Below are positions 46,392-55,990 of a DNA stretch of 64,000 nucleotides, piece after piece; within the stretch, counting starts at the first letter, position 1, and each line of letters opens with the position of its first letter. Under the pieces are notes generated by a model that was given only the letters and a program-made list of their open reading frames with translations, was not told the DNA's origin and did not search any database. Origin of the DNA: Variovorax sp. S12S4 (lineage in GTDB: Bacteria > Pseudomonadota > Gammaproteobacteria > Burkholderiales > Burkholderiaceae_C). Where the stretch lies: NCBI RefSeq assembly GCF_023195515.1, contig NZ_JALPKR020000002.1:2767001-2831000 (forward strand). The letters are read 5' to 3'. Made by a program: the position numbers and the translations under genes.

Positions 46392-46760
46392 GAAGTGAAG
46401 CGCCGATTGGAAGGACCCGAGGTACTGGGCGGCTGTCTCGCTTACGACCGCTGTGCCAGGACCAATCCAGTACAGCTCCAATTCTTTCTCCGGCTTCTCT
46501 TGTATGACAAGGCAGTCGAGCATGGCGCCCATGCGACCTCTGAACCTCTCTGGCGTGAGGCCTCCCTCAAGAAACACAAGCTCGGGGGCCCAGAACTTCT
46601 TGCGCATCTCGACTCCGGCTTCGGCCAGCGCAAGGTACTCGCCCATGGCAGTCGACGTTGCTTCTCCGATGCTTAGGTCACGGCGCTGATCTCGCAACGC
46701 GGCCATGACGTGTTCCGAATCGACTTTAGATTTAGCGAGAGCCTCCTCGAGAACCTCCAT
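46392..46760 (-). pseudogene. 5' part of a gene interrupted by IS66 insertions
   Basis: From the ATG at about 46760 the minus strand encodes about 123 residues (MEVLEEALAKSKVDSEHVMA; later FWAPELVFLEGGLTPERFRG and ELELYWIGPGTAVV) up to the IS66 copy 2 junction. Removing the IS and one duplication lets the frame run on through 43908-43964 as HFSQLHLKSGGGAYATEDR before it hits IS66 copy 1. The remainder is lost. No family recognised; the gene is certainly disrupted. Confidence 0.65.
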
Positions 46761-46914
46761 CACCGACAAGGTAGTCGGCGGCCGCGCACGCACCCGCAAT
46801 CCAGGCTTCCATTTCGCTAGAGTGCGCCGTTTGATGGGACACGAACGGCCGAAAGCTCAGCAGCCCGTTCGGACCGCTGACCGGGCGCTTTGACGGTGCA
46901 CTTCGGAACGCGGA

Positions 46915-47892
46915 TTAGTTTGGTTCCCTCGACTCTGTGAGACTGGCGACTTTCGCGATCGCATCCCTGTATTCCCGGCCGAGCCGCGCCACGTACTCAG
47001 CGGTGGTGACCACGCTCTTCACCGCTCCGATACCTTGGCCGCAGCCCCAGATGTCCTTCCAGACCTTGATGTCTGCAGCCTGGCTGAAATTCATCGCAGA
47101 AGGATCGCTGGCGGGGAGATTGTTCGGGTCGAGCCCCGCCCTGACGATCGATGGGCGCAGATAGTTGCCATGCACGCCGGTGAACCAATTGGAGTACAGG
47201 ATGTCCGCGCTGTCGCACTCGGTGACCATCCTCTTGTATCTCTCGTCTGCGCGCGCTTCCTCGGTCGCGATGAAGGCCGACCCGATGTAGGCGAAATCGG
47301 CACCCATTGCCTGCGCGGCGAGCACGGCGTGACCCGTTGCTATCGAGCCTGAAAGTGCGAGTGGTCCGTAGAACCATGTGCGGAGGTCCTGGATCAGGGC
47401 AAATGGGCTTGTCGTTCCGGCGTGTCCGCCGGCGCCCGCCGCCACCGCGATCAAACCATCTGCCCCTTTTTCAACGGCCTTGCGCGCGAATTGATTGTCG
47501 ATGATGTCGCACAGGACAACGCCTCCCCAGTTGTGAACGGCATCATTGACCTCGGTGCGGGCGCCGAGGGACGTGATGACGATAGGCACTTTGTACTTCT
47601 CGCACAAACCCATGTCCTGCTCTAGCCGATCATTGCTCCTGTGCACGATCTGGTTGATGGCGAACGGCGCTGCCGGCCGATCAGGATGGGCCCGGTCGTG
47701 GGCGGCGAGAGACTCGGTGATCTCCGACAGCCATTCATCAAGCTGCGAGGCAGGACGCGCGTTGAGCGCTGGCATCGAACCGACGACGCCTGCCTTGCAC
47801 TGCTCAATCACCAGTTTTGGGTTGCTGATGATGAACAGCGGCGACGCGATGATGGGCAATGGAAGTCTGGAAAGAGATAGGGGAAGGGGCAT
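46915..47892 (-). CDS. Nitronate monooxygenase (2-nitropropane dioxygenase) family protein
   Basis: About 325 residues from the ATG that gives MPLPLSLSRLPLPIIASPLF. FMN-barrel signatures are visible: a phosphate-binding AAGAGGHAGTTSPFALIQ and GSIATGHAVLAAQAMGADFAY, with FIATEEARADERYKR matching the usual ending of this family. These FMN enzymes oxidise alkyl nitronates, or act as FMN-dependent reductases or epimerases in catabolic operons. It is the first gene of the catabolic region after the IS66 pair and runs away from the enoyl-CoA hydratase gene on the same strand. Confidence 0.85.
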   Translation of the reverse strand: MPLPLSLSRLPLPIIASPLFIISNPKLVIEQCKAGVVGSMPALNARPASQLDEWLSEITESLAAHDRAHPDRPAAPFAINQIVHRSNDRLEQDMGLCEKYKVPIVITSLGARTEVNDAVHNWGGVVLCDIIDNQFARKAVEKGADGLIAVAAGAGGHAGTTSPFALIQDLRTWFYGPLALSGSIATGHAVLAAQAMGADFAYIGSAFIATEEARADERYKRMVTECDSADILYSNWFTGVHGNYLRPSIVRAGLDPNNLPASDPSAMNFSQAADIKVWKDIWGCGQGIGAVKSVVTTAEYVARLGREYRDAIAKVASLTESREPN

Positions 47893-48118
47893 GGCAACTT
47901 TCAATGAGCTCGCGAGCCGGGTGGCGTCGTGTTGCAAAAAAAGGGGGCGTCAGTCGAGCACCGTGCTGTAGTCGATTAGTGCCACGAACGGCGAAGAGCT
48001 GGCGCGAAGTGCTCGTAGCGTAAAAAGCAGAATGAACACTTCACCTCGGCTGCAGTCGGCGCTACCCACGATTCATAGGCGAGACTGGCGCCGCGCAGGC
48101 TCAACGTTGATCGCCGTC

Positions 48119-48885
48119 TCACATCTTGGAGAAATCCGGCTTGCGTCTGGCAAGGAATGCGCCAATGGCCTCCTTCGCCGCCGGTTCTCCAAGCATCCGC
48201 CTGAAGCTCGTGATCTCGTCATCGATCCGTCGCAGAACGTCGGCCTCTTCGCTGCACTTCATCAGGCGCTTGGTTTCCAGCAGGCTGGCCATGGGCTTGG
48301 AAGCGGCCTTGCGCGCCTGCTGCTGCGCAAAGGGGCTCACCTCCCCGCCGGCAGGATCTTGTTGACAAGACCTGCTTCGAGCGCGGCTTGAGCATTCAGC
48401 GGCTCTCCCAGGAGTAGCGCGGCGGCAGCTCTGTGATGGCCGAACATCCGCGGCACGAGGAGGCTCGACGCCGCTTCCGGGCACAGTCCGAGGTCAACGA
48501 ACGGCATCGAGAACAGCGCGTTGTCGCCCGCATAAACCAAGTCGCAATGCAGCAGCATAGTCATGCCGATGCCAATTGCTGGGCCGCATACCGCTGCGAT
48601 CAGTGGTTTCGGGAAGTTCGCGAGTGCACGCATGAACGCGAATGCGGGGGAATGCTCGCCATCGCCCGGTTCCTTCAGGAAATCTCCCAGGTCGTTGCCC
48701 GCGGTGAAAACCGATTCGTGGCCCTCCAGCACGACGGCTCGCACAGCGAGGTCGCCGTCGGCCCTGGCCAATGCGGCGGTGAGTTCGCGGTACATCCCGG
48801 CCGTGATGGAGTTCTTGCGCTCTAGTCGGCTGAAGATGAGCGTAAGAACGCCGCCTTCGATGCGCATTTGAATTTCTTGGTTCAT
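48119..48885 (-). CDS. Enoyl-CoA hydratase/isomerase family protein, one frameshift
   Basis: Crotonase fold: FSRLERKNSITAGMYREL at the start, the oxyanion loop AVCGPAIGIGMTMLLHCD and the catalytic-Glu region VDLGLCPEAASS. The frame breaks at ILPAG; restoring one base in the four-C run at 48343-48346 continues as EVSPFAQQQARKAASKP to the end, about 255 residues, typical. It hydrates enoyl-CoA or isomerises its double bond in beta-oxidation-like degradation. It is divergent from the thioesterase gene across a conserved promoter block. Confidence 0.85.
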
Positions 48886-48907
48886 GTATCTCCGATGACA
48901 GAGAGAT

Positions 48908-48932
48908 CGTTTACTGAACGAATGCTATGTTA
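48908..48932 (+). promoter_or_regulatory. 25-bp promoter/operator block 1
   Basis: CGTTT, three variable bases, then AACG and GCTATGTTA at 48924-48932. Nineteen of 25 positions match the block at 52419-52443 upstream of the SDR operon. GATCGTTTACTGA at 48905-48917 also resembles GATCGTTCATTGA at 52498-52510. TATGTT could serve as a -10 box for the thioesterase gene. A shared regulator is implied. Confidence 0.5.
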
Positions 48933-48968
48933 AGGTCGGGAGTCTGTCAAACCGCAGGAGTTGAGGCC

Positions 48969-49391
48969 ATGCGCATCTGGAAGAGATCCATCTCGGTCGA
49001 AGAAATTACCGCCAGCAACCAGGACACGGCGGCCAGCCACCTCGGGATCGAGTTTCTTGAAGTGGGCGGCGACTTCATACGAGGCCGTGTGCCGGTGGAC
49101 GCGCGCACCAGGCAGCCCTATGGCCTGCTTCATGGTGGGGTCTCTGTGGTGTTGGCCGAAACGCTGGGCTCTATCGCGGCGCACTTTTGCTGCGGTGACG
49201 GCCAGCGCGCGGTCGGCTTGGACATCAACGCCAACCACTTGCGCGGCGTGACGCGGGGTTGGGTCACAGGCACGGTTCGGCCGGTTCACATCGGACGCAC
49301 GACGCAGGTCTGGCAGATCGATCTGGCCAACGACGAGGGCCAGCTTACCTGTGTGTCGCGCATCACCATGGCCGTCGTTGAGGCGAAGTAA
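48969..49391 (+). CDS. Hotdog-fold acyl-CoA thioesterase (PaaI/MenI type)
   Basis: About 140 residues from the ATG at 48969 with GGAG upstream. The hotdog signature YGLLHGGVSVVLAETLGS contains the conserved His-Gly-Gly and the catalytic acid in the following helix, and a VGLDINANHLRGV strand follows as in PaaI-type enzymes. It hydrolyses an acyl-CoA or aryl-CoA in the cytoplasm, probably an intermediate of the surrounding pathway. Co-directional with the ChaC gene 12 bases downstream. Confidence 0.9.
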   Translation: MRIWKRSISVEEITASNQDTAASHLGIEFLEVGGDFIRGRVPVDARTRQPYGLLHGGVSVVLAETLGSIAAHFCCGDGQRAVGLDINANHLRGVTRGWVTGTVRPVHIGRTTQVWQIDLANDEGQLTCVSRITMAVVEAK

Positions 49392-49403
49392 AGAGGTTCG
49401 CAA

Positions 49404-50113
49404 ATGCGCCGTCGCAATCCGCAGGACGAAGACCAACCCGGATCGAACGCGGTGACTGCATCTGCGCAAGTCACTCGCGACGGACTTCTCAGCGACGCAT
49501 TCATGGCCGGGGTACATGCGCAGCTTCCCCCAGGCGCACGACTGCGCACCGCTGAGGAGCTGGAAGCGTCGATCGAAGCCATTCTGTCTCGGCACACTCG
49601 CGACACCGCTGTCCATGTGTTCGGATACGGCTCGCTAATGTGGAACCCTGCGGTGGAGTACGCGGGCGTGCGCCCGGCGAAGGTCCACGGCTGGCACCGC
49701 AGCTTCTGTCTGCGCTCGATCGTCGGGCGCGGCTCACAGGGGCACCCCGGGCTGATGCTCGCTCTTGACAGAGGTGGCGCCTGCCAGGGATTGTTGCTCG
49801 AGATCGAGCCGCGTAAAGTGCGCGATGAAATGCGCGTACTCTGGCGCCGGGAGATGCTGACGGAGGTGTATCAAGCGCGATGGGTCGTCGCCGTAGCAGA
49901 CGGCGCGCCCGTACGGGCGATCACCTTTACGGTCGATCGCTCACATCCGCGCTACACGAAGAATCTCCCCTGACCGAAATGGCACGGATGATCAACACAG
50001 GAGCGGGCTCTCTCGGCACCTGCCGTGAATACTTCGATGCCACGCTTCAGAAGCTCGCGTCGCTGGGCATGCACGATGTCGGGATGGAGCGCCTGCGAAC
50101 GGCGGCAGGCTGA
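49404..50113 (+). CDS. ChaC-type gamma-glutamylcyclotransferase, one frameshift
   Basis: The substrate-binding motif VFGYGSLMWNP lies near residue 71, followed by HGWHRSFCL and the Glu-containing WRREML segment expected in ChaC glutathione-degrading enzymes. The frame closes after YTKNLP; restoring one C in the run at 49967-49970 continues LTEMARMINTGAGSLG to RLRTAAG, about 236 residues. ChaC cleaves glutathione to 5-oxoproline and Cys-Gly. Its presence beside an HCCA-isomerase-like, possibly glutathione-dependent gene is suggestive. Confidence 0.85.
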
Positions 50114-50131
50114 AGCTCCATTGCGAGGCCG

Positions 50132-51775
50132 CTAAACCGCTGACACGGGTGCCCGCAGTTCCTTTCGCAGGATCTTGCCCACGGCCGACTTTGGCAGAGC
50201 CTCCAGAAAGGTGATGTGGCGCGGCACTTTGTAGGCCGCAAGAAACTCGCGGCAATGCACTTCGAGCTCTTCCGGGCGCAGCTCCGGTAAGCGGCGTACG
50301 ACGAACAGGTGCGGGACCTCGCCGGAGCGTTCGTCGCGCACGCCGATACACGCGCACTCCAGCACGTCGGGGTGCATCGCGACCACGCCCTCGATTTCGT
50401 TCGGGTAGACGTTGAACCCCGACACCAGGATCATGTCCTTCTTGCGATCCACGATGGAAATCAGACCTTGCGCATCCATAGTGACGACGTCTCCGGTCTT
50501 GAACCAGCCATCCGACGTGAATGCTTTTCGCGTTTCGTCTTCGCGGTTCCAATAGCCGGCGAATACCTGTGGGCCCTTGATCAGCAACTCACCGGGCGTG
50601 CCGAGCGGCACTGGCTCGCCCGCATCGTCGACGATCAGAACGTCGGTGGACGGCACCGGCGCACCGATCGCGCCGTTGCGACCGGGCGCATTGAAGGTGG
50701 CGCTGGGTGATGTTTCGGTGAGCCCGTAGGCCTCGGTGATCGGCGGTCCACCGGCTTTGACCCACTTCGCGGCAACCGCTTCCTGGATCGAGGCGCCGGC
50801 GCCAATGACCACGTTGCATCGGGAGAAGTCGATGCCGGCCAGCTCGGGCAGCATCACCATGGCATTGAACATTGTGTTGACGCCGATCAGCATGTCGAAG
50901 GGTGCCCGCTTGAGTTCGCCCCAAAGTGCCGTGGCATCGCGAGGGTTGACGACCAGGCGGTTGTGGGCGCCGCTGGCAAGGGCCGTCAAAGTCGTCCCGA
51001 GCGGAAAGATGTGATACAGCGGCAGCGGCGTCACGATTTCAAAGTTGTCGATGTCGAGGGCGAGGCCTAGCCAAGAGCGCATCTGCAGCGAGCTGGCAAC
51101 CACGCTGCGGTGTGTCAGACACGCACCCTTCGAAACGCCTGTCGTGCCGCCGGTGTACTGCAGAAACGCAAGATCGGACGGCGCGACCTTCTCGTTGGCG
51201 AAGTCGACGTCGGGCAACACGGACATCGCGTCGCGCAGACTCACGACTTGGGCGCGGCCGTTCAGGGCCGGCGCATCGGCGTCACCGGCCGTGGCGAACA
51301 ATGACTGTTTCACCTCGCGCATCGGCACAGTCAGGACGTATCGGAGTTGCGTCTGGCCCAGGATTTCGTTCAACAGGCCCATGAAGGGCTCGGCCGCTAT
51401 CAGCGCGCTAGCCCCGGAATCGGCCAACTGATAAACCAGCTCGCGCGCCGTGTAGAGCGGATTCATGGTCACGCCCACCATGCCCGCACGCAGGATCGCC
51501 GCCAGTGCCACCGGATAGATGAGATTGTTATGCAGCAGCAGGGCCACCCTGTCGCCCCGTTTGAGACCGGCCGCCTGCAGCGAGCGCGCAAGCAGCGCGG
51601 ACGCATGCTCGACCTGTGCGAAGGTCAGCGATTCACCCGCGCAGGTCACGGCCGCCCTGGCGGCGTGCTTCGTGAATGCGCGATCCAGCAGCGTGATGAG
51701 GGTTTCACTTTCGTCGAGGTTGATTTCTTGGGAAAGCCCTGCCGGATAGGAGGCATGCCAGAGTCGTTGTTCCAT
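50132..51775 (-). CDS. Long-chain-type acyl-CoA synthetase (AMP-binding)
   Basis: 547 residues from the ATG at 51775. The ANL-superfamily motifs are all present: P-loop YTGGTTGVSKGACLTHR, the AYGLTETSPS motif, FKTGDVVTMD and the hinge DRKKDMILVSGFNVYPNEIE, with the catalytic Lys in KSAVGKILRKELR. It activates a carboxylic acid to its CoA thioester, the entry step for the degradation cluster. It is followed on the same strand, upstream in coordinates of its promoter, by the isomerase gene, whose stop lies 28 bases away; the two likely share an operon. Confidence 0.9.
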   Translation of the reverse strand: MEQRLWHASYPAGLSQEINLDESETLITLLDRAFTKHAARAAVTCAGESLTFAQVEHASALLARSLQAAGLKRGDRVALLLHNNLIYPVALAAILRAGMVGVTMNPLYTARELVYQLADSGASALIAAEPFMGLLNEILGQTQLRYVLTVPMREVKQSLFATAGDADAPALNGRAQVVSLRDAMSVLPDVDFANEKVAPSDLAFLQYTGGTTGVSKGACLTHRSVVASSLQMRSWLGLALDIDNFEIVTPLPLYHIFPLGTTLTALASGAHNRLVVNPRDATALWGELKRAPFDMLIGVNTMFNAMVMLPELAGIDFSRCNVVIGAGASIQEAVAAKWVKAGGPPITEAYGLTETSPSATFNAPGRNGAIGAPVPSTDVLIVDDAGEPVPLGTPGELLIKGPQVFAGYWNREDETRKAFTSDGWFKTGDVVTMDAQGLISIVDRKKDMILVSGFNVYPNEIEGVVAMHPDVLECACIGVRDERSGEVPHLFVVRRLPELRPEELEVHCREFLAAYKVPRHITFLEALPKSAVGKILRKELRAPVSAV

Positions 51776-51803
51776 GTGATTCACTTCGCGCGGTTGCCGG
51801 CAG

Positions 51804-52394
51804 TCAGGACAAGGCCTCGCGAACGAAGTCCATCCGGTCCTGCCCGAAAAACATGTGATCGCCGACGAACAGCGTGGGCGCGCCAAATACGCCGCGCTCC
51901 ACCGCTTCTTGCGTCGTGGCCTTCAGCGCAGCTTTTGTCTCCGGATCCTGCGCTAAACGCTCGATGTCGCCAGGATCGAATCCGCCAGCGATCAGGGCGT
52001 TGGCGGTGAGTTGCGCGTCGTTCAGATCCAGGGCGTCGACCCACAGCGCCTTGAACACGCAACCGAGCAGCTGCTGCAGCTGCTCGGGACGGCGCAACTG
52101 GACCCCAGTAACCGCGCGCATGAGAAACAACGTGATGATGGGGAAGTGCGGATTTCCCTTGAGCGGGACACCATACCGGCGAGCGTGACGTTCGTAGTCC
52201 ATTTGGGTATAGCGTCCTTTGACAGGGACGGCTGTCGGCGAGGCGTTGCCAGTGGCCTGGTAAACGCCGCCGAGCAGCATCGGGCGGTAGACGAGATCAG
52301 CGCCATGGCTAGCGCACAAACCTGGCAACTGCGTCCAGGCCAGGTATGAGGCTGGGCTGCCGACATCGAAGAAAAAATCAACTGACTTGCGCAT
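51804..52394 (-). CDS. 2-hydroxychromene-2-carboxylate isomerase family (DsbA-like, kappa GST)
   Basis: 196 residues. The thioredoxin-like N-terminus carries DFFFDVGSPASYLAW, with the active-site Ser that replaces Cys in HCCA isomerases, and the C-terminal GVFGAPTLFVGDHMFFGQDR is the conserved cis-Pro segment. Family members isomerise aromatic pathway intermediates with glutathione as cofactor, or act as kappa-class GSTs. It starts beside a divergent promoter region containing a conserved operator block and is followed by the acyl-CoA synthetase. Confidence 0.9.
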   Translation of the reverse strand: MRKSVDFFFDVGSPASYLAWTQLPGLCASHGADLVYRPMLLGGVYQATGNASPTAVPVKGRYTQMDYERHARRYGVPLKGNPHFPIITLFLMRAVTGVQLRRPEQLQQLLGCVFKALWVDALDLNDAQLTANALIAGGFDPGDIERLAQDPETKAALKATTQEAVERGVFGAPTLFVGDHMFFGQDRMDFVREALS

Positions 52395-52418
52395 CGAAGC
52401 TCCTTTTAACTTAACGTT

Positions 52419-52443
52419 CGTTTGATTAACGTAAGCTATGTTA
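52419..52443 (+). promoter_or_regulatory. 25-bp promoter/operator block 2, with nearby palindromes
   Basis: CGTTT, four variable bases, then AACG, a short spacer and GCTATGTTA at 52435-52443, matching block 1 at 48908-48932 in 19 of 25 positions. AACGTTCGTT at about 52413-52422 is the inverse complement of AACGAACGTT near 52529, just before the SDR start, so sites face each other across the divergent spacer. The pattern suits a TetR-type repressor; none is encoded in the window. Confidence 0.5.
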
Positions 52444-52553
52444 TTCGCAGGCGCCTGTCAACGGGGTTTTGCTGGACTACATCACCGATTGACAAACGAT
52501 CGTTCATTGACTAACGTGCAATGAATCAACGAACGTTTTCCAAAGGAGACTGT

Positions 52554-53293
52554 ATGGACCCATTGACCAGCCACAGCGGTGTGGCTCTCGTCGTCGGCGC
52601 GGGCGACGCCACCGGCAGCGCAATCGGCGCACGCTTCGCCCGCGGTGGCTATGTCGCGTGCCTCACGCGGCGCTCGGCCGACAAGCTGGAGCCAGCCGTC
52701 CAGCGTATCCGTGCGGCTGGCGGCCAAGCCTTCGGCTATGGGAGCGATGCGCGCAAGGAGGACGACGTTGTCGCCCTCATCGACCAAATCGAGAAGGAGC
52801 GCGGCCCGATCGAAGTGATGGTCTTCAACATTGGCGCCAACGTGCCCAGCAGCATCCTGGAGGAGACAGGGCGCAAGTACATGAAGATCTGGGAAATGGC
52901 GGCCTTCAGCGCTTTCCTGAACGCACGCGAGGTCGCCCGCAGGATGGTTCAGCGCGGGCACGGCACGATTCTTTTACCGGCGCGACAGCCGGCATTCGCG
53001 GCTCGGCAAATTTCGCGGCCTTTGCGGGAGCCAAGCATTCGCTGCGTGCTCTGGCCCAGAGCATGGCGCGCGAGCTCGGTCCACGTGGCATTCACGTGGC
53101 CCATGTCGTGGTCGACGGCGCGATCGACACAGAGTTCATCCGCAGCAACTTCCCCGAACGCTATGCGCTGAAGGAACAGGACGGCATCCTGAACCCCGAG
53201 CACATCGCGGAGAACTACTGGTACCTGCACACCCAGCCTCGCGACGCGTGGACGTTCGAGATGGACCTTCGTCCCTACATGGAAACCTGGTGA
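52554..53293 (+). CDS. Short-chain dehydrogenase/reductase (atypical active site), one frameshift
   Basis: The ATG at 52554 has AAAGGAG upstream. The Rossmann motif VVGAGDATGSAIG and the FNIGANV strand are visible. The frame breaks after GTIL; one T restored at 52972-52975 gives FTGATAGIRGSANFAAFAGA and on to the end, about 246 residues. The usual YxxxK active-site Tyr is replaced by Phe (FAGAK), so the chemistry may be altered or lost. It heads a plus-strand operon with the nitronate-monooxygenase gene 9 bases downstream. Confidence 0.85.
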
Positions 53294-53302
53294 AAGACAC
53301 AC

Positions 53303-54289
53303 ATGAAAACACGCATCACTGAACTCTTCGGCATCCGCCACCCGATCATCCAAGGCGGCATGCATTACGTCGGCTTCGCCGAACTGGCTGCGGCCGTGTC
53401 CAATGCCGGCGGGCTTGGCCTCATCACCGGTCTGACGCAGAAGACGCCCGAGCTCCTGGCTAGGGAGATTCGCCGCTGCCGCGAGATGACGGACCAACCT
53501 TTTGGCGTGAACCTCACGTTCCTCCCGACTTTGTCATCCCCTCCGTACCCGGAATACATCGCAGCGATCGCCGAGGGCGGCGTTCGCATCGTCGAGACAG
53601 CCGGGCGCAGCCCTGAGGCCTATATGCCCGCGCTCAAGAAAGCCGGCATCAAGGTGATCCACAAGTGCACCTCAGTACGACATTCCTTGAAGGCCGAAGC
53701 GATCGGATGTGACGCGGTCAGCGTGGACGGGTTTGAGTGCGGCGGCCACCCAGGCGAGGACGACATGCCAAACATGATCCTTTTGCCACGGGCCGCCGAG
53801 GAATTGAAGATTCCGTTCGTGGCCTCCGGCGGCATGGCAGACGCTCGCAGCCTGGTGGCAGCGCTTGCGATGGGCGCAGAGGGCATGAACATGGGCACAC
53901 GCTTTGTGGCGACGCAAGAGGCACCGGTGCACCAGAATGTTAAGGATGCGATAGTGGCTGCCACCGAGCTCGACACTCGGCTCGTGATGCGCAGCCTGCG
54001 CAATACCGAGCGCGTCCTCACAAACTCCGCCGTCGAGCAACTGATCCGGACCGAGAAGGAAAAAGGAGCGGATCTCAAGTTCGAAGACATCATGGACCAG
54101 GTCGCAGGCGTCTATCCGCGGGTGATGCTTGAAGGCGAAATGGATGCAGGGGCCTGGAGCTGCGGCATGGTCGTCGGGCTGATCAACGACATTCCCACGG
54201 TGCAGGAACTGATCGACCGCATCATGGAGGAGGCGGAGCGGTTGATCACACGAAGGCTCGCTGGATTCTTGGAGCCTGAACTGGCGTAG
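53303..54289 (+). CDS. Nitronate monooxygenase family FMN enzyme
   Basis: 328 residues. The N-terminal IRHPIIQGGMHYVGFAELA, the HKCTSVRHSLKAEAIGCDAV segment, the GHPGEDDMPNMILLPRAAEE loop and MGTRFVATQEAPVH near residue 200 match class I nitronate monooxygenases and the related FMN-dependent enzymes found in acyl-CoA catabolic clusters. It starts 9 bases after the SDR gene and is followed by a hairpin. It is a different subgroup from the family member at 46915-47892. Confidence 0.9.
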   Translation: MKTRITELFGIRHPIIQGGMHYVGFAELAAAVSNAGGLGLITGLTQKTPELLAREIRRCREMTDQPFGVNLTFLPTLSSPPYPEYIAAIAEGGVRIVETAGRSPEAYMPALKKAGIKVIHKCTSVRHSLKAEAIGCDAVSVDGFECGGHPGEDDMPNMILLPRAAEELKIPFVASGGMADARSLVAALAMGAEGMNMGTRFVATQEAPVHQNVKDAIVAATELDTRLVMRSLRNTERVLTNSAVEQLIRTEKEKGADLKFEDIMDQVAGVYPRVMLEGEMDAGAWSCGMVVGLINDIPTVQELIDRIMEEAERLITRRLAGFLEPELA

Positions 54290-54297
54290 CCTATCAG

Positions 54298-54323
54298 CCG
54301 GCTCACTCCTCCGAGTGAGCCGG
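54298..54323 (+). terminator. Hairpin after the SDR/monooxygenase operon
   Basis: CCGGCTCACTC at 54298-54308 pairs perfectly with GAGTGAGCCGG at 54313-54323 around a four-base loop. No long T run follows, so termination may be partial. Confidence 0.6.
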
Positions 54324-54482
54324 ATCCTCGGGAGACATCTTGAGATCGCAGGCCAACGGCAAGAGCCTCCTGTCGGAACTATCAGTTCACCCCACCAGCG
54401 ACGCGGAAAGCCTCATGAACACGAACGAGTTCGGCTGGCACTGCTACTAGGAATGATCGCGTCTGTGAGTCGAGGAAGACAC

Positions 54483-55990
54483 ATGGAAGATCCGTTGAAT
54501 CCCGCATTGCTGCCCGAAGTGAATTTCGGGGGCAATCAGCACTGGTACACGCGCCGATACCAGCCTTCCTCTGAAGCCGAGGTCCTCGAGATCCTGGCGC
54601 GTCATTCCAGGCAGACCATCCGCGTGGTCGGCTCGAAACACTCATGGAGCGATATTGCCGCCGGCGCCGGGGTATCGATCGACATGGGGCGGCTGGATGG
54701 CGTGGAACTGATTGAGCGGAACGGCGAGCCCGTCGCCCGCGTCGGAGCCGGGTGCCGCCTGCAAGATCTGCTCGACTGGCTCCATAAACGGTCCGATCGG
54801 ACGCTTCCAACGCTCGGCGCGATCAAGAAGCAGACCGTTTCGGGCGCGATCTCAACTGGGACCCACGGATCGGGCCGGCAGAGTCTTTCGCACTATGTCG
54901 GACGGATCCGTGCTGCTGTGTTCGATGCCGAGTCCGGGACGCCCGTGATCCGCGAATTCTCGGAGGGACCGGCGCTCGAGGCCGCGCGCTGCGGCCTCGG
55001 CTGCATGGGCGTGATTCTCACGGTGGAACTGCCTACGGTTTCGAAATACAAGATCGCTGAGACGGTCCGCATCCGGCAAAGCCTGGAAGAAGTCTTCGGC
55101 CTGTACGCGGACCAGCCGCTCACCCAATTTTTCTGCGTACCCTACAGCTGGGTATGGCTAACTTTCGAGCGGCGTGCTGTCGGCGAGTCGGGCACGTCTG
55201 CGTGGGCTCGCGTCAAGGCCCGTATCTTCCGCGTTTTTAATCTGGTTGCCGTGGACGTCATCTTTCACCTGCTCGTCCGCGTCAGTCGGAAGGCGGGCCT
55301 GGTCGGCGTCAGGACGTTCTTCAAAGTCGTGCCACACCTCATGCTGAAGAACCACGAGCGGATCGATGACGCAGAGCACGTCCTCACCATGAAGCACGAC
55401 TTGTTTTGCCACGAGGAAATGGAGCTCTTCGTGCCCGAGGCCGCGCTCCGCGCGCCATGGGAGTGATTCAAGCCGCGATCGAGGTCTGCGCCGGGACCCG
55501 GAGTCGGGTTCAACCTGATGTCGAAAAGCAGCTGCGCGAGACGGGCACCTACGACGCTCTTGTCGCGCTGCGTGGCAGCTACGTTCACCATTACCTGGTG
55601 TTCTGCCGGCGCGTCATGCCCGAGGCAACGCTGGTCTCGATGGCGGCTTCGGCGGATCAAGCCTATTACTCGGTCTCTATCTTCACCTATGACTCGCCGA
55701 AGCGGCGACAACCCTATTACGAGCTCTGTGCCTGGATCGCCCGCACGCTGCTGCGGCTCGTCGACGCGCGCTTGCACTGGGGCAAGCATTTTCCGCTGGA
55801 CTACTGGGACATCGCGCGTCTCTACCCGCGGCTCGCGGAGTTCCGCGCGCTGTGTCGTACGGTCGATCCGGCCGGCGTCTTGCGCAACGGCTACACGGCG
55901 CGCGTGCTGGGTCTTCCGCCCGGCGCCGGCATGAGCGCCGGCACTGATCCCAATCGCGCTCAGCAGAAACTCGAGAACGGCAGAATATGA
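54483..55990 (+). CDS. FAD-linked oxidase, D-arabinono/L-gulono-lactone oxidase type, one frameshift
   Basis: The ATG at 54483 has GAGGAAG upstream. The N-terminal FAD_binding_4 domain shows VVGSKHSWSDIA and GTHGSGRQSL. The C-terminal ALO-type domain begins after residue 230 and ends with LHWGKHFPLDYWDI, the conserved HWGK segment. The frame breaks at LRAP; restoring one C at 55455-55456 continues MGVIQAAIEVCAG, giving about 502 residues. These enzymes oxidise sugar lactones or polyols with oxygen. It overlaps the next gene as ATGA. Confidence 0.85.

Noticed and set aside
41491-46399. Composite transposon bounded by the two IS66 copies
   Set aside because: Only 57 bases lie between the copies and they carry no cargo; copy 1 lacks its left end.
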